A stretch of DNA of 64,000 bases from Faecalibacter macacae (lineage in GTDB: Bacteria > Bacteroidota > Bacteroidia > Flavobacteriales > Weeksellaceae). Positions 18,413 to 27,555 of the stretch are shown here, piece by piece (position 1 is the stretch's first letter; each line of letters begins with the position of its first letter). The notes under the pieces are model-generated. The model worked only from the letters and a program-made list of their open reading frames with translations. It had not been told where the DNA came from and did not search any database. The stretch covers positions 148,843-212,842 of the forward strand of contig NZ_RDOJ01000004.1 in NCBI RefSeq assembly GCF_003687725.1, written 5' to 3'. A program made the position numbers and the translations under genes.

Positions 18413-20248
18413 ATGAGTTTCAATAAAAGAGCTTTACAATACATCAAACCATATAAAACCTCGTTCGGTACAGCAATATTTTTTAATGTGCTTTATGCAA
18501 TTTTTAATGTTGTAGCGCTTGCGTTTTTAATGCCGGTTTTGGGTATTTTATTTGGAGAAGAAAAAGATAAAATATTCACTAAACCAGAATTTTCTGGAAA
18601 AATTGCAGATTTAAAAGTTTATTTGTCTGAATATTCATCTTATTTAATGAGTGAAATTACTGCAACTGAAGGACCAATTTATGTTTTAGCATTTTCATGT
18701 ATTTTATTCATTATTGCATTTTTCTTTAGAAATATTTTTAGTTTTTTATCAGAAACATGTTTAGTCGATTTACGTTCGGGTGTTACTCGTGATTTACGTA
18801 TCGATTTACACAATAAGATTTTAGAATTACCAGTTTCCTACTTTACAGAAAAGCGCAAAGGAGATATGATTACTCGTATTTCTAATGATGTAAATGAAGT
18901 TGAATCGAATATTTTAAATTCAATTGTAGAGATTATTCGTGGACCAATTATGATTGTTGTGTTTGTAACCGTATTATTTGTTACAAGTATGGAATTAACG
19001 TTGTTCGCTATCTTGGTTTTTCCAATTATGGGAACAATAATTTCTTTAATTGGTAAGAGTTTAAAAAAATCTGCTGCAAATGCTCAGTCAGAGTTATCGA
19101 ATATTATTACTTACGTTGATGAAACTTTATCAGCTTTAAAGATTATTAAGATTTTTAACGCAGATGAACAAGTAAGTGGACGATTCAATCAATCGATCAA
19201 TCGTTATAGAAAATATCTTCAGAAAGTAATGAAAAAACGCGCTTTAGCATCGCCAACAAGTGAGTTTTTAGGAGCAATTACTATTGGTTTAATCGTTTTC
19301 TTTGGTGGGAAATTGTCTTTGGAAGGTAATGGATTATCAGGTTCTGAATTTATTTTTTACATCGCAACTTTCTACACGTTATTAGATCCGATTAAAAAGT
19401 TTTCTAAAGCGTTATCAGATATACAAAAAGGTGAAGTATCTGCACAACGTTTATTTGAAGTTTTAGATGCTGATGTTTCAATTAAGGATAACGAAAATGC
19501 AAAATCTATTGATGCTTTCGAAGATAAAATTGAGTTTAAAAATGTAACTTTTGGTTACGGAGATGAGTCAATAATTGAAAATTTCAACTTAACGATTAAT
19601 AAAGGAGAAACGGTTGCATTAGTAGGACAATCTGGTTCAGGAAAATCAACATTAGCAAATTTATTGACGCGTTTTTGGGATGTAAAATCAGGTGAGATTT
19701 TAATTGATGGTGTTAATATTAAAGACATTCAATTAAAGAAATACCGCGATTTATTTGGTTTAGTTACGCAAGATTCAATTTTATTTAATGATACAATAGC
19801 AAAGAATATTGCCTTAGGTGATGCAAATCCAAATACAGAAGGAATTAAAAAAGCTGCTGAAATAGCCAATGCAGAAGAGTTTATTGTAAAGCAGCCTGAA
19901 CAATATAACGAAGGTGTTGGAGAAGGAGGAAGCAAGCTATCTGGCGGGCAAAAACAACGTTTATCAATTGCACGTGCTGTGTATAAAAATCCGCCGATTA
20001 TGGTGTTAGACGAGGCAACTTCGGCATTAGATACTAAATCTGAAAAGTTAGTTCAGAAAGCATTAAATAATATGATGCAAAACAGAACTTCTTTAGTTAT
20101 TGCGCACCGTTTATCAACAATTCAGAATGCAGATAAAATTGTTGTGATGGAGTCTGGGAAAATTATTGAACAAGGAAATCACGAAGAATTAATTGCTCAA
20201 AAAGGAGCGTATGCAAGTTTAGTTAGCATGCAGAATTTTGGAGGATAA
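18413..20248 (+). CDS. MsbA-like ABC exporter (fused permease-ATPase)
   Basis: A 611-residue half-transporter that should work as a homodimer in the inner membrane. Six membrane spans fill about residues 1-330. The nucleotide-binding domain shows Walker A GQSGSGKST near 404, signature LSGGQKQR, Walker B IMVLDEAT and the switch His in VIAHRLST. The overall type is MsbA/LipA-flippase or multidrug exporter. The substrate cannot be read from sequence, and the neighbours give no hint. It is monocistronic, with a strong terminator shared with aroA. Confidence 0.9.
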   Translation: MSFNKRALQYIKPYKTSFGTAIFFNVLYAIFNVVALAFLMPVLGILFGEEKDKIFTKPEFSGKIADLKVYLSEYSSYLMSEITATEGPIYVLAFSCILFIIAFFFRNIFSFLSETCLVDLRSGVTRDLRIDLHNKILELPVSYFTEKRKGDMITRISNDVNEVESNILNSIVEIIRGPIMIVVFVTVLFVTSMELTLFAILVFPIMGTIISLIGKSLKKSAANAQSELSNIITYVDETLSALKIIKIFNADEQVSGRFNQSINRYRKYLQKVMKKRALASPTSEFLGAITIGLIVFFGGKLSLEGNGLSGSEFIFYIATFYTLLDPIKKFSKALSDIQKGEVSAQRLFEVLDADVSIKDNENAKSIDAFEDKIEFKNVTFGYGDESIIENFNLTINKGETVALVGQSGSGKSTLANLLTRFWDVKSGEILIDGVNIKDIQLKKYRDLFGLVTQDSILFNDTIAKNIALGDANPNTEGIKKAAEIANAEEFIVKQPEQYNEGVGEGGSKLSGGQKQRLSIARAVYKNPPIMVLDEATSALDTKSEKLVQKALNNMMQNRTSLVIAHRLSTIQNADKIVVMESGKIIEQGNHEELIAQKGAYASLVSMQNFGG

Positions 20249-20268
20249 TTCAGATTAAAATTTTAATA

Positions 20269-20302
20269 AAAAAGCATCGATTTTAAATCGATGCTTTTTT
20301 AA
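20269..20302. terminator. Bidirectional intrinsic terminator
   Basis: AAAAAAGCATCGATTT / AAATCGATGCTTTTTT palindrome between the convergent ABC exporter and aroA genes. Confidence 0.85.
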
Positions 20303-20303
20303 T

Positions 20304-21533
20304 TTATATTGATTTAATTTCGAAACCAAGTTGTCTCCAATCTTCCCAAAAAGTAGGATACGATTTTTCAACTACCATTTCGTTTTCAATTTTAATCGGA
20401 AATTTTACAGCTAATGGTGCCATACACATCGCCATTCTGTGGTCGTTGTATGTGGCTAAAATTGGCGTTTCTTCAAAAATATTATATCCTTTAATCGTTA
20501 AAGAGTCATTCGTAATTACGACGATTGCCCCGAATTTTGTTAATTCGTTTTGTAAAGCTTGTAAACGATCTGTTTCTTTAATTTTTAAAGTTTCTAATCC
20601 TGTTAAATGGCATTTTAAACCTAATCCAACACAAGTTGCAGCGATTGTTTGCGCAATATCAGGAGTGTTGTTTAAATTTAAAGTGATCACGTCTGAATAA
20701 TCGAAATCTGGATTATTTCTTAGCGTTAATTTACCATTATCGAAAGAGGATTCAACACCAAAATTATCTTTATAAATTGTTTGCAAAGCAGAATCACCTT
20801 GTAAAGAATCTTCAAAATAGGTTGAAATTGAAATTTCGCTATTTGGACTTAATGCAACTAAGGAATAATAGTAAGAAGCAGAACTCCAATCTGATTCAAC
20901 TTGCAAAGTTTTTGATGAAATTGTAGGCGTATATTCAACTTTTATTTCTTGTCCAATCATTTCTGCTTTTACACCAATTCTGTTCAATAATTGAATCGAC
21001 ATTTGGATGTATGGAACCGAAATGATTTTTCCTTCTAAAGTTATCGTTAAACCATTTTCTAATTGTGTACCAATTAACATCAATGCTGTGATGTATTGGC
21101 TACTTACATTTGCAGGAATTGTAATTGTAGATGTTGTTATCTTTTTTCCGTTAATTTTTAACGGAGGGAAACCATCATTTTCAAGATAAGAAATATCAGC
21201 TCCTAATTGATTTAAAGCATCCACTAAAACACCAATCGGACGTTGTTTCATGCGATCAGAACCCGTTAAAGTAACTGAACGGCCCTCTTGAATTGAGTAA
21301 TATGCCGTTAAAAAACGCATCGCAGTTCCGGCGTGATGAATGTCGATTAAATCGGTTGTGTTCGCCAATGCTTTTTGCATTAATTGAGAATCCTCTGAAT
21401 TGGAAACATTCTCTAAAGTCAATGCGTTTTGAAATAATTGATTTAATAATAAAAGGCGATTACTCTCACTTTTAGAACCAGTGATTTGTAAGTTATCTTT
21501 TATAATTGCGTTTTCTTTCGAAACTAAAATCAT
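20304..21533 (-). CDS. aroA: 3-phosphoshikimate 1-carboxyvinyltransferase (EPSP synthase)
   Basis: Condenses shikimate 3-phosphate with phosphoenolpyruvate in the shikimate pathway, feeding the aromatic operon found about 10 kb away. The 409-residue protein keeps the family motifs but in a Bacteroidota-type divergent form. ITGSKSESNRLL lies near the N-terminus, followed by HAGTAMRFLTAYY, DWSSASYYYSL, and LKIKETDRLQAL with YNDHRMAM near the C-terminus. It is somewhat shorter than the 427-residue E. coli enzyme. It starts one base after the mazG-like gene ends, so the two are co-transcribed. Confidence 0.95.
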   Translation of the reverse strand: MILVSKENAIIKDNLQITGSKSESNRLLLLNQLFQNALTLENVSNSEDSQLMQKALANTTDLIDIHHAGTAMRFLTAYYSIQEGRSVTLTGSDRMKQRPIGVLVDALNQLGADISYLENDGFPPLKINGKKITTSTITIPANVSSQYITALMLIGTQLENGLTITLEGKIISVPYIQMSIQLLNRIGVKAEMIGQEIKVEYTPTISSKTLQVESDWSSASYYYSLVALSPNSEISISTYFEDSLQGDSALQTIYKDNFGVESSFDNGKLTLRNNPDFDYSDVITLNLNNTPDIAQTIAATCVGLGLKCHLTGLETLKIKETDRLQALQNELTKFGAIVVITNDSLTIKGYNIFEETPILATYNDHRMAMCMAPLAVKFPIKIENEMVVEKSYPTFWEDWRQLGFEIKSI

Positions 21534-21534
21534 C

Positions 21535-21861
21535 TTATTTTAATTTTTCGTTATTCTGATGACGATCGTGATCGCGTTGTGTTTTGATGTCTAATTTTTT
21601 GTAGAATGCAGATTCTAAATCAACACCAGTTTGGTTCGCTAAACAAAGTGCAACGAAGATAACGTCCGCTAATTCTTCACCTAAATCTTTGTTTTTATCT
21701 GATTCTTTTTCTGATTGTTCACCGTAACGACGAGCGATTATACGCGCAACTTCTCCAACTTCTTCTGTTAACTGAGCCATGTTTGTTAATTCGTTAAAAT
21801 AACGAACACCGTGGTTATTGATCCAATTATCTACGTCTTGTTGTGCTTGTTTTAAACTCAT
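21535..21861 (-). CDS. MazG-like nucleotide pyrophosphohydrolase
   Basis: A 108-residue all-alpha NTP pyrophosphatase-type protein. It has the metal-binding EEVGEVARIIARRYGEQ helix and the second acidic motif DLGEELADVIFVALCLANQ (E-x2-E, E-x2-D). It probably hydrolyses a non-canonical or surplus nucleoside triphosphate, as MazG/iMazG enzymes do. The substrate is not determinable. It is the first gene of a two-gene unit with aroA. Confidence 0.85.
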   Translation of the reverse strand: MSLKQAQQDVDNWINNHGVRYFNELTNMAQLTEEVGEVARIIARRYGEQSEKESDKNKDLGEELADVIFVALCLANQTGVDLESAFYKKLDIKTQRDHDRHQNNEKLK

Positions 21862-21901
21862 TTCGTCTGATTTTATATATTATGAATAGTAAATGTACAA
21901 A

Positions 21902-21935
21902 ATAAAAAAGCCAATGGTAGATTCCATTGGCTAAT
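21902..21935 (-). terminator. Intrinsic terminator of the dtd-DUF3857 operon
   Basis: On the minus strand, AGCCAATGGAAT / ATTCCATTGGCT-type hairpin (AGCCAATGGA paired with TCCATTGGCT) followed by T6, just past the second DUF3857 stop codon. Confidence 0.8.
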
Positions 21936-21956
21936 ATTAATAATTTATAGAGTAAG

Positions 21957-23981
21957 TTATATTTTAACTAAAACAATTTGCTGTGTCTCTGCTTCAACAA
22001 CTTTATTCATGAATTCTTTGAATGGTTTGTAGTAGTCTGAAGGTAAGACACTGTATGGTAAAACACGAGCAGAAGTAATTTGGATAAATCCATCTTTTTC
22101 CTCGTATTTATAAGCAAAACCTGCAGCATCGTTTACAATCTTTTCTTGGTATTCTTTCGGTAAACTTTCTACTTTATAACCTTCTGGAATTTTGATTTTG
22201 ATGATTTTAGAAATCGTCATTGGTGTTCCAAATTCGATGTTATAATTTCTAGTTTCGTAGTTTAGATTATGATTATCTAAAGCTGTGAATAATAATGGAT
22301 TTAAAAGGATTTTATTACCTGCAACATCAGTTTGTAAATCAGCAAATTTAAACGAGTGACGAATCATATTTTCGTTATTATCAACTGATCTGAAATTTTC
22401 GATATCAAACGTGTAATTTTCAATAAATTCTTTTTCGAATGCTTTTGGATCGTGTTGAATTTCACTTTTATCGTTGATGTAGAAATAATTGTCGTGATAA
22501 TTATTAAATGTTCCGTTAATTTTTCCGTCAGCAGTTAAAGTCGCAACAATTTGAGTTTTGTCTGTTGACATAATTGTGTTAACAAGATTTACTTCTCTAG
22601 TCTCATTTTTCGAAATTAAAATTCCTCTGTGATTTAATGTTCTTAATGGTAATAAATTTACTTTAGAATTAGGTTCTGTAGCATCCATTAATATGTCGTT
22701 TCCGCTGATGTTAACAGAAGCAATAACGTAATTTAGTTTTGCCATAGAAGGGAAAACGTAGTTTAGCATCCCATTCTGAACAGTACTTAAAACTACAGGA
22801 CTTGATTTAAGGCCAGCTTTCTCTAACATAGAAACTAACATCAAGTTGATATCTGCTACATTTCCTGTTTTGTCATTGAAAGTTTTACGAATTCCTAATT
22901 CTGTAGATTTACCACTGTAATTATTCCATTTGTAATTTGTTTTTACAAAGTCAAAAATAGCAATAGTTTTTTCTAAATCATTTGTTTTGCCAGTTATTAA
23001 TTCTTTTACTTTATCATCTAAAAATGAATTTCCGTTTAACTGACGACCAAAACTTTCGCTATCCATTAAATCTTTTCCAATTTTTTCCCACGTAGTAGAG
23101 AAATATTGTGGAGTTCCGTTTTTTGGTGTGTATGCAGCTAACTCGAATCGTACAGAAGATAAAATATTACGTGGATTTAATACGTAAGCTTCTTTTTCGT
23201 ATCCAGGTAAGTTTTCGGTAGAATACGATTTTATATTCATTATGTATTCTGCCGTGTGTTGTTGTACTTTTGTAGGTGCGTATGAACCTTGCATAAACTC
23301 ACCACTTTTTTGCCCTCCAGTAGTGTAATTTAAAGATTGTCTTCTGTTTGATGTTGTTGGTTTTAAAATATATTGACCTCTAAAATCATCATTATAATTT
23401 AATACTTCATTGGTTTCTAACGTTAATTGGCTTTTTACAACAGGAACACTTTCTTGAAAATACCATGTATCTGTATTGTAGTAAAATGGTGATCTGATTT
23501 CGTATGTATATTCGATGATTGAGCCATTTTGTACATTAGGAAATGTTAGGGTTTGTACATCAAGGTAATTGTGTACATTTTTTGTGAAAATATCCTTTTT
23601 TTCTACTTTAAATTCTTTCATTCCATTTCCTTCCGGAGTAAAAGTTGAAGCTTTTAAAGATTGAATTTTTTCAATATCAGATTTAGAATTTCCTTTTCCT
23701 AAAGGAATTTCTAAAGTTAGTAAATGGTCAGGAGTTTTGTCTTTATCATAAATTTTGATTCGATAGGTAATTGTTGATGTTTTTATTAAATCACCAGTAC
23801 TTTGATCCCAATCAATTTTATGTTTCGCACTTGAAAATAAAACTTCTGCAGCTGCAGTAGGTGTAATTGTACTTTTTGTTTTTGCTATTTCCTCGTTCGT
23901 AAATTTACCAAATTTTATTTCCTGAGCTTGAGAAGAAACAACTGTAATGGCTGCAATTCCTATAGTAAAGTATTGTTTCAT
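21957..23981 (-). CDS. DUF3857 / transglutaminase-like protein lacking the catalytic cysteine
   Basis: A 674-residue exported protein (signal peptide 1-19, cut before QEIKFG). A DUF3857 domain fills about 55-240 and a transglutaminase-like domain about 310-440. Where active relatives have G-D-C, this one reads KTGNVADINLMLVSMLEKAG, so the nucleophile is absent. The DAT-type motif is kept (ILMDATEPNSKVNLLPL). It ends in a beta-rich C-terminal domain. It should be a non-catalytic binding or scaffold protein. It lies four bases after its paralogue, which keeps a Cys, suggesting a paired function at the envelope. Confidence 0.8.
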   Translation of the reverse strand: MKQYFTIGIAAITVVSSQAQEIKFGKFTNEEIAKTKSTITPTAAAEVLFSSAKHKIDWDQSTGDLIKTSTITYRIKIYDKDKTPDHLLTLEIPLGKGNSKSDIEKIQSLKASTFTPEGNGMKEFKVEKKDIFTKNVHNYLDVQTLTFPNVQNGSIIEYTYEIRSPFYYNTDTWYFQESVPVVKSQLTLETNEVLNYNDDFRGQYILKPTTSNRRQSLNYTTGGQKSGEFMQGSYAPTKVQQHTAEYIMNIKSYSTENLPGYEKEAYVLNPRNILSSVRFELAAYTPKNGTPQYFSTTWEKIGKDLMDSESFGRQLNGNSFLDDKVKELITGKTNDLEKTIAIFDFVKTNYKWNNYSGKSTELGIRKTFNDKTGNVADINLMLVSMLEKAGLKSSPVVLSTVQNGMLNYVFPSMAKLNYVIASVNISGNDILMDATEPNSKVNLLPLRTLNHRGILISKNETREVNLVNTIMSTDKTQIVATLTADGKINGTFNNYHDNYFYINDKSEIQHDPKAFEKEFIENYTFDIENFRSVDNNENMIRHSFKFADLQTDVAGNKILLNPLLFTALDNHNLNYETRNYNIEFGTPMTISKIIKIKIPEGYKVESLPKEYQEKIVNDAAGFAYKYEEKDGFIQITSARVLPYSVLPSDYYKPFKEFMNKVVEAETQQIVLVKI

Positions 23982-23985
23982 GTAT

Positions 23986-25878
23986 TTAGAATTCTAATAG
24001 AGTTTTAATGTTGTCGTTTGCAGAAACTTGTCTTCTAAATTCAACATAATCGTTGAATTTTTCTTTATCGTAGCTTCCTTTAATTTGTTGATACGTGCGT
24101 TTTAAGATGTATTTGTTGTTAGCTGTTTTTTCAACGGTTAAATCATATGAACCAAATTCAGACTTAATTGAAATAGGAGCTAAATGAATTGTTCCTTTCA
24201 CATTTGCAGGTACTGTAATTTCAAATTCCATAACATCGGTATATCCTCTTGAAATTTGGAAATCGTAGGTTCTGTTTTTTGCTTTTTTGATAGTCGTAGT
24301 TTCGTTATTAGCCGGAATTAGATTAAAGATTAAATTATTTCCTTGCTTTTTTGCGAAATTAGAAGATGAGACATTTAAAAATGTTTCGAAATTTGCATTT
24401 TCCCAGTCATTTTCAAATTTAATATTCTCAATATTTGGTTGAGCTAAAACAGGGAATTTACGTTTAAAATAATCTACTTGATCTTTGTGTAACAAGGTTT
24501 TTACATGCGAATTATCATCGTAAAATAATCCTTGAGAAGTTTCGTGTAAATTAATTTTTGCGTTTCCTTCTATTGTTATTTCAATTTTTCCTTTTGTTGT
24601 TAAAATATTATTGTTGTGATCAAAAGTTTGAGAAGGAATAATTTTCCCACCATTATCATCAAAAATATAAACTTTTCTATTTCCACTAAATTGACCTAAA
24701 TGATTAAAAGGACTCGTTTGGCTCGTAGCTTCAACCCAAATATCTTCATCAGCTAAAGGAACATAAACTATCATATGATTACCTTGTTGATACATCATCT
24801 TTTCATCAATATCAACAGAAGCATTATCAGCATATAAAACCGTGTGATAACCTTTGATTCCTACTGCATCTAACATTCCAATCATATAATTAGAAAGTGC
24901 TTTACAATCGCCATAACTTTTAGATTCTACATACGAATTTGGGAAAGGAGAAAGTCCTCCAATACCTAATTGTACGCCAATGTAACGGACTTTTTTCTGC
25001 ATGTATTGGTAAAGAATTGCAACTTTTTCTTTCTCTGTTTTCGCGTCTTTTACCAAGTTTTGGAAATGTGTTTTTTGAGTAGGAGTAAAATCTAATTTTC
25101 CATTGATAAGGTTTTTGTACGACCATCTTCCGTAATCGTTCCAATTATCAAAACTTCCTTGTGTACCATCGATATTTATCTGATTACTTGCGAAAACAAC
25201 ATTTGGTGCAATTTTTCGCCAATTAATCATAATATCTTCAGATTGTATAGGCTTTAGATTTTTTAGTTCGTAAGTATAACTTTTGTCCGTATTGTTTTTA
25301 GAAATTTCAAATCCGTCTAAGTTATTTTCTAAATGACGAATTGTTGCAGAACTGTTATTTGTAAAAGTATATAAAGATGATTCGATTGCTAAATTGTTGT
25401 TAGAAATAGGCGACCATCTCGGGAAAAATAAGGTGTTTTTATTTGTTGTAGTTACCTTGTATCTGATTGTATAAGGGTAAAAAGTAGGAGTAAATTCTAA
25501 ATATTTAACTCGGTTATCTGTGTATAATTGTCCACCAGAAACTGCACTTGCATCAGATAAATCTTTTGATTTAAATTTCTTTATTGATTTTCCATTACCA
25601 TCAAAAATTTCAGCTTCGAAAAGATCAATCTTTGTATTTGGATCATAAAATTGATAAGCATCAACATAACTATCTCCAGATTTGTCTAAGACTGAAATAA
25701 TAACTTCGTTGGTGTGTTTATATTCGTTGATAGAATTAAGTTGTATATCAGTTTTATCCGAGCGAATTACAGCATATGCATCTTTTTTTAATTCGGGTGA
25801 TATTTGATCAATTGGAAAAAATTGAGCAAATAAACTAAATGGCAGTAAAAGTAGAGTAGAGGGTAGAAATTTATTCAT
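23986..25878 (-). CDS. DUF3857 / transglutaminase-like protein with intact Cys-His
   Basis: A 630-residue exported protein (signal peptide 1-18). DUF3857 covers about 50-225. The transglutaminase-like core has YGDCKALSNYM with C325 and GNHMIVYVPL with H368. The third triad position reads WVEATSQTSPFNHLG, Glu where many relatives have Asp. The enzyme could be a periplasmic protease or amidase, or could cross-link proteins; the family has no proven reaction that I know of. It lies between dtd and the Cys-less paralogue in one operon. Confidence 0.85.
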   Translation of the reverse strand: MNKFLPSTLLLLPFSLFAQFFPIDQISPELKKDAYAVIRSDKTDIQLNSINEYKHTNEVIISVLDKSGDSYVDAYQFYDPNTKIDLFEAEIFDGNGKSIKKFKSKDLSDASAVSGGQLYTDNRVKYLEFTPTFYPYTIRYKVTTTNKNTLFFPRWSPISNNNLAIESSLYTFTNNSSATIRHLENNLDGFEISKNNTDKSYTYELKNLKPIQSEDIMINWRKIAPNVVFASNQINIDGTQGSFDNWNDYGRWSYKNLINGKLDFTPTQKTHFQNLVKDAKTEKEKVAILYQYMQKKVRYIGVQLGIGGLSPFPNSYVESKSYGDCKALSNYMIGMLDAVGIKGYHTVLYADNASVDIDEKMMYQQGNHMIVYVPLADEDIWVEATSQTSPFNHLGQFSGNRKVYIFDDNGGKIIPSQTFDHNNNILTTKGKIEITIEGNAKINLHETSQGLFYDDNSHVKTLLHKDQVDYFKRKFPVLAQPNIENIKFENDWENANFETFLNVSSSNFAKKQGNNLIFNLIPANNETTTIKKAKNRTYDFQISRGYTDVMEFEITVPANVKGTIHLAPISIKSEFGSYDLTVEKTANNKYILKRTYQQIKGSYDKEKFNDYVEFRRQVSANDNIKTLLEF

Positions 25879-25888
25879 AGTTATTAAC

Positions 25889-26341
25889 TTATTCTTTGTT
25901 CTTAGAGTCTATGTATATAGTGACAGGGCCGTCGTTTAGTAGTTCGACCTTCATGTCAGCTCCAAAAATACCTGTTTGAATTTCGGAATCTATATGTGTT
26001 TTTAAAACGTTTATAAAGTTGTTATATTGTGTTTTAGCTTCGTCTGGTTTTGAGGCTTTTATGTAAGACGGACGATTACCTTTTTTGGTAGAAGCGTGTA
26101 GTGTAAATTGAGAAACAACTAAAATATCTCCGTTGACTTGTTTGATATCTAAATTCATCACACCACTTTCGTCGCCAAAAATGCGTAATTGAACAATTTT
26201 TTTAGAAATCCATTCAAAATCTTCTTGATTGTCTTCAGGTTCAAAACCAGCCAATACGAGAAGTCCATTATTAATTTTTCCAGTAATTTCGTTATCAACC
26301 TTTACTGAAGCGTATTGTACGCGCTGTATTATAATTCTCAT
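25889..26341 (-). CDS. dtd: D-aminoacyl-tRNA deacylase
   Basis: Removes D-amino acids mis-attached to tRNA, and glycine from tRNA-Ala. The 150-residue protein has the full DTD layout: MRIIIQRVQYASVKVDNEITGKI at the start, the SQFTL catalytic-pocket motif (LVVSQFTLHAST), and the cross-subunit Gly-cisPro motif NDGPVTIY near the C-terminus. It is the first gene of the operon with the two DUF3857 genes, spaced 10 bases from the next. Confidence 0.95.
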   Translation of the reverse strand: MRIIIQRVQYASVKVDNEITGKINNGLLVLAGFEPEDNQEDFEWISKKIVQLRIFGDESGVMNLDIKQVNGDILVVSQFTLHASTKKGNRPSYIKASKPDEAKTQYNNFINVLKTHIDSEIQTGIFGADMKVELLNDGPVTIYIDSKNKE

Positions 26342-26389
26342 TTATCTATTTTCGATTCATAAAATTAGACATATTAGAAACATATAAAA

Positions 26390-26431
26390 ATAAAAAAGCC
26401 TGTTAAGTGTTAGGACAGAACAGACTTGATT
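26390..26431 (-). terminator. Intrinsic terminator of the 90-residue protein gene
   Basis: On the minus strand, AAGTCTGTT pairs with AACAGGCTT (one G-U) and is followed by T6. It separates this gene from dtd. Confidence 0.65.
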
Positions 26432-26521
26432 ATTTAGCTAGGTTGGTTATTAGAATAAGCAGGTTTTAAGGTTGTTAGGTTATATTGCTTATTGTTAGAT
26501 TAGTTTTAAGTTAAATTGCAG

Positions 26522-26794
26522 TTAGTTAATTGAGCCGAAATACAAACTGTCATTTAAAACAATAGCGTAGTCAACGGCTTTTATTTTAGAAATTTTAGAA
26601 GCAACTTCTAAATCTTCTTTAATTATTGCTATTTTATCATTAATAATTAAATCTTGATTGAAACCAATTTTCCAATTTCTTTCAGAATTTATATTCACCC
26701 AATGTTCACTCATTAAATAATCTAAAAAGATTTCCTTCTCTTTTTTATATTCTTCATTAAAGTCAAAAGTGACTTCAACGTATAAGTGTTCCAT
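26522..26794 (-). CDS. Small protein of unknown function
   Basis: A 90-residue acidic soluble protein I do not recognise. It opens MEHLYVEVTFDFNEEYKKEKE and ends AIVLNDSLYFGSIN. Predicted to be mixed alpha/beta, with no signal peptide or membrane span. It has its own terminator. The gap upstream is short and AT-rich and separates it from the response regulator gene on the same strand. Confidence 0.55.
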   Translation of the reverse strand: MEHLYVEVTFDFNEEYKKEKEIFLDYLMSEHWVNINSERNWKIGFNQDLIINDKIAIIKEDLEVASKISKIKAVDYAIVLNDSLYFGSIN

Positions 26795-26886
26795 GTTGTG
26801 TTATTATTTGCTGCAAATTTAGAGGGAACATTATTTAGATTTTTACGGAATTCCGTAAAATGAAGAAAAAAAAAGAAAAATTATTA

Positions 26887-27555
26887 TTAAATAAGGAACA
26901 TATCTTTCGCAATAGCAACTAAATGAATACTGTTATTTGCTTTAAGACAGGTTTTTAACTCTCCGATTCTTTTTTCGATTGCGCTAACTGAAGAAGGTTT
27001 AATTTCTTTTGATTTTAATGAATGTGAAATGTCTTGTTGTGTTAAACCTTTAGATAATAAATCTAAAATGGTAATATCGTACTCACCGATTGTAATTGTA
27101 GAATCGTTTTTTATTTTATGTAAAACTTCTGTTGTGAAATAGTTTTCTCCGCTATTAATTTTTTCAATGCTTGTGCATAATTCTGATAAACTGTTTAAAC
27201 CTTTTAAAACAATAGAATTTACAGCTACTTCTTCTTTTAATCGTTTTAGTAAAGCTGGTTTATCTTCAATTGTATAGATAATGGTCTTTAAGTTAGGTTG
27301 TTTTTTTTTTGCAGCAATAGCTAATTCTTCTCCATTTTTTAATTCGGGAATTAATAATCCATCAGTTTTGAAGGATAAATCTGAAATTAATAAATCGAAA
27401 GGTTGGTTTTCTAGTGCGGCTTTTTTGATTTTTAGAAGAGCTTTATCGCAAGAGTTAGCATGATCAATACTGAAGTTAAAAGTTTCTTTTAGAATAGAAA
27501 TTATACCAGTGTTAATGCTATCAATATCTTCTGCGATTAATATTCTTTTAATCAT
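26887..27555 (-). CDS. NarL/FixJ-type response regulator
   Basis: A 222-residue two-component regulator. The receiver domain (1-125) has the acidic pocket at D10, the phospho-acceptor D59 (LLISDLSF) and the conserved Lys K118 (VLKG). A LuxR-type helix-turn-helix follows (about 150-215, ILDLLSKGLTQQDISHSLKSK). It overlaps the histidine kinase gene by four bases (ATGA), so the pair are translationally coupled and should be cognate partners. Regulated genes are not evident. Confidence 0.88.
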   Translation of the reverse strand: MIKRILIAEDIDSINTGIISILKETFNFSIDHANSCDKALLKIKKAALENQPFDLLISDLSFKTDGLLIPELKNGEELAIAAKKKQPNLKTIIYTIEDKPALLKRLKEEVAVNSIVLKGLNSLSELCTSIEKINSGENYFTTEVLHKIKNDSTITIGEYDITILDLLSKGLTQQDISHSLKSKEIKPSSVSAIEKRIGELKTCLKANNSIHLVAIAKDMFLI

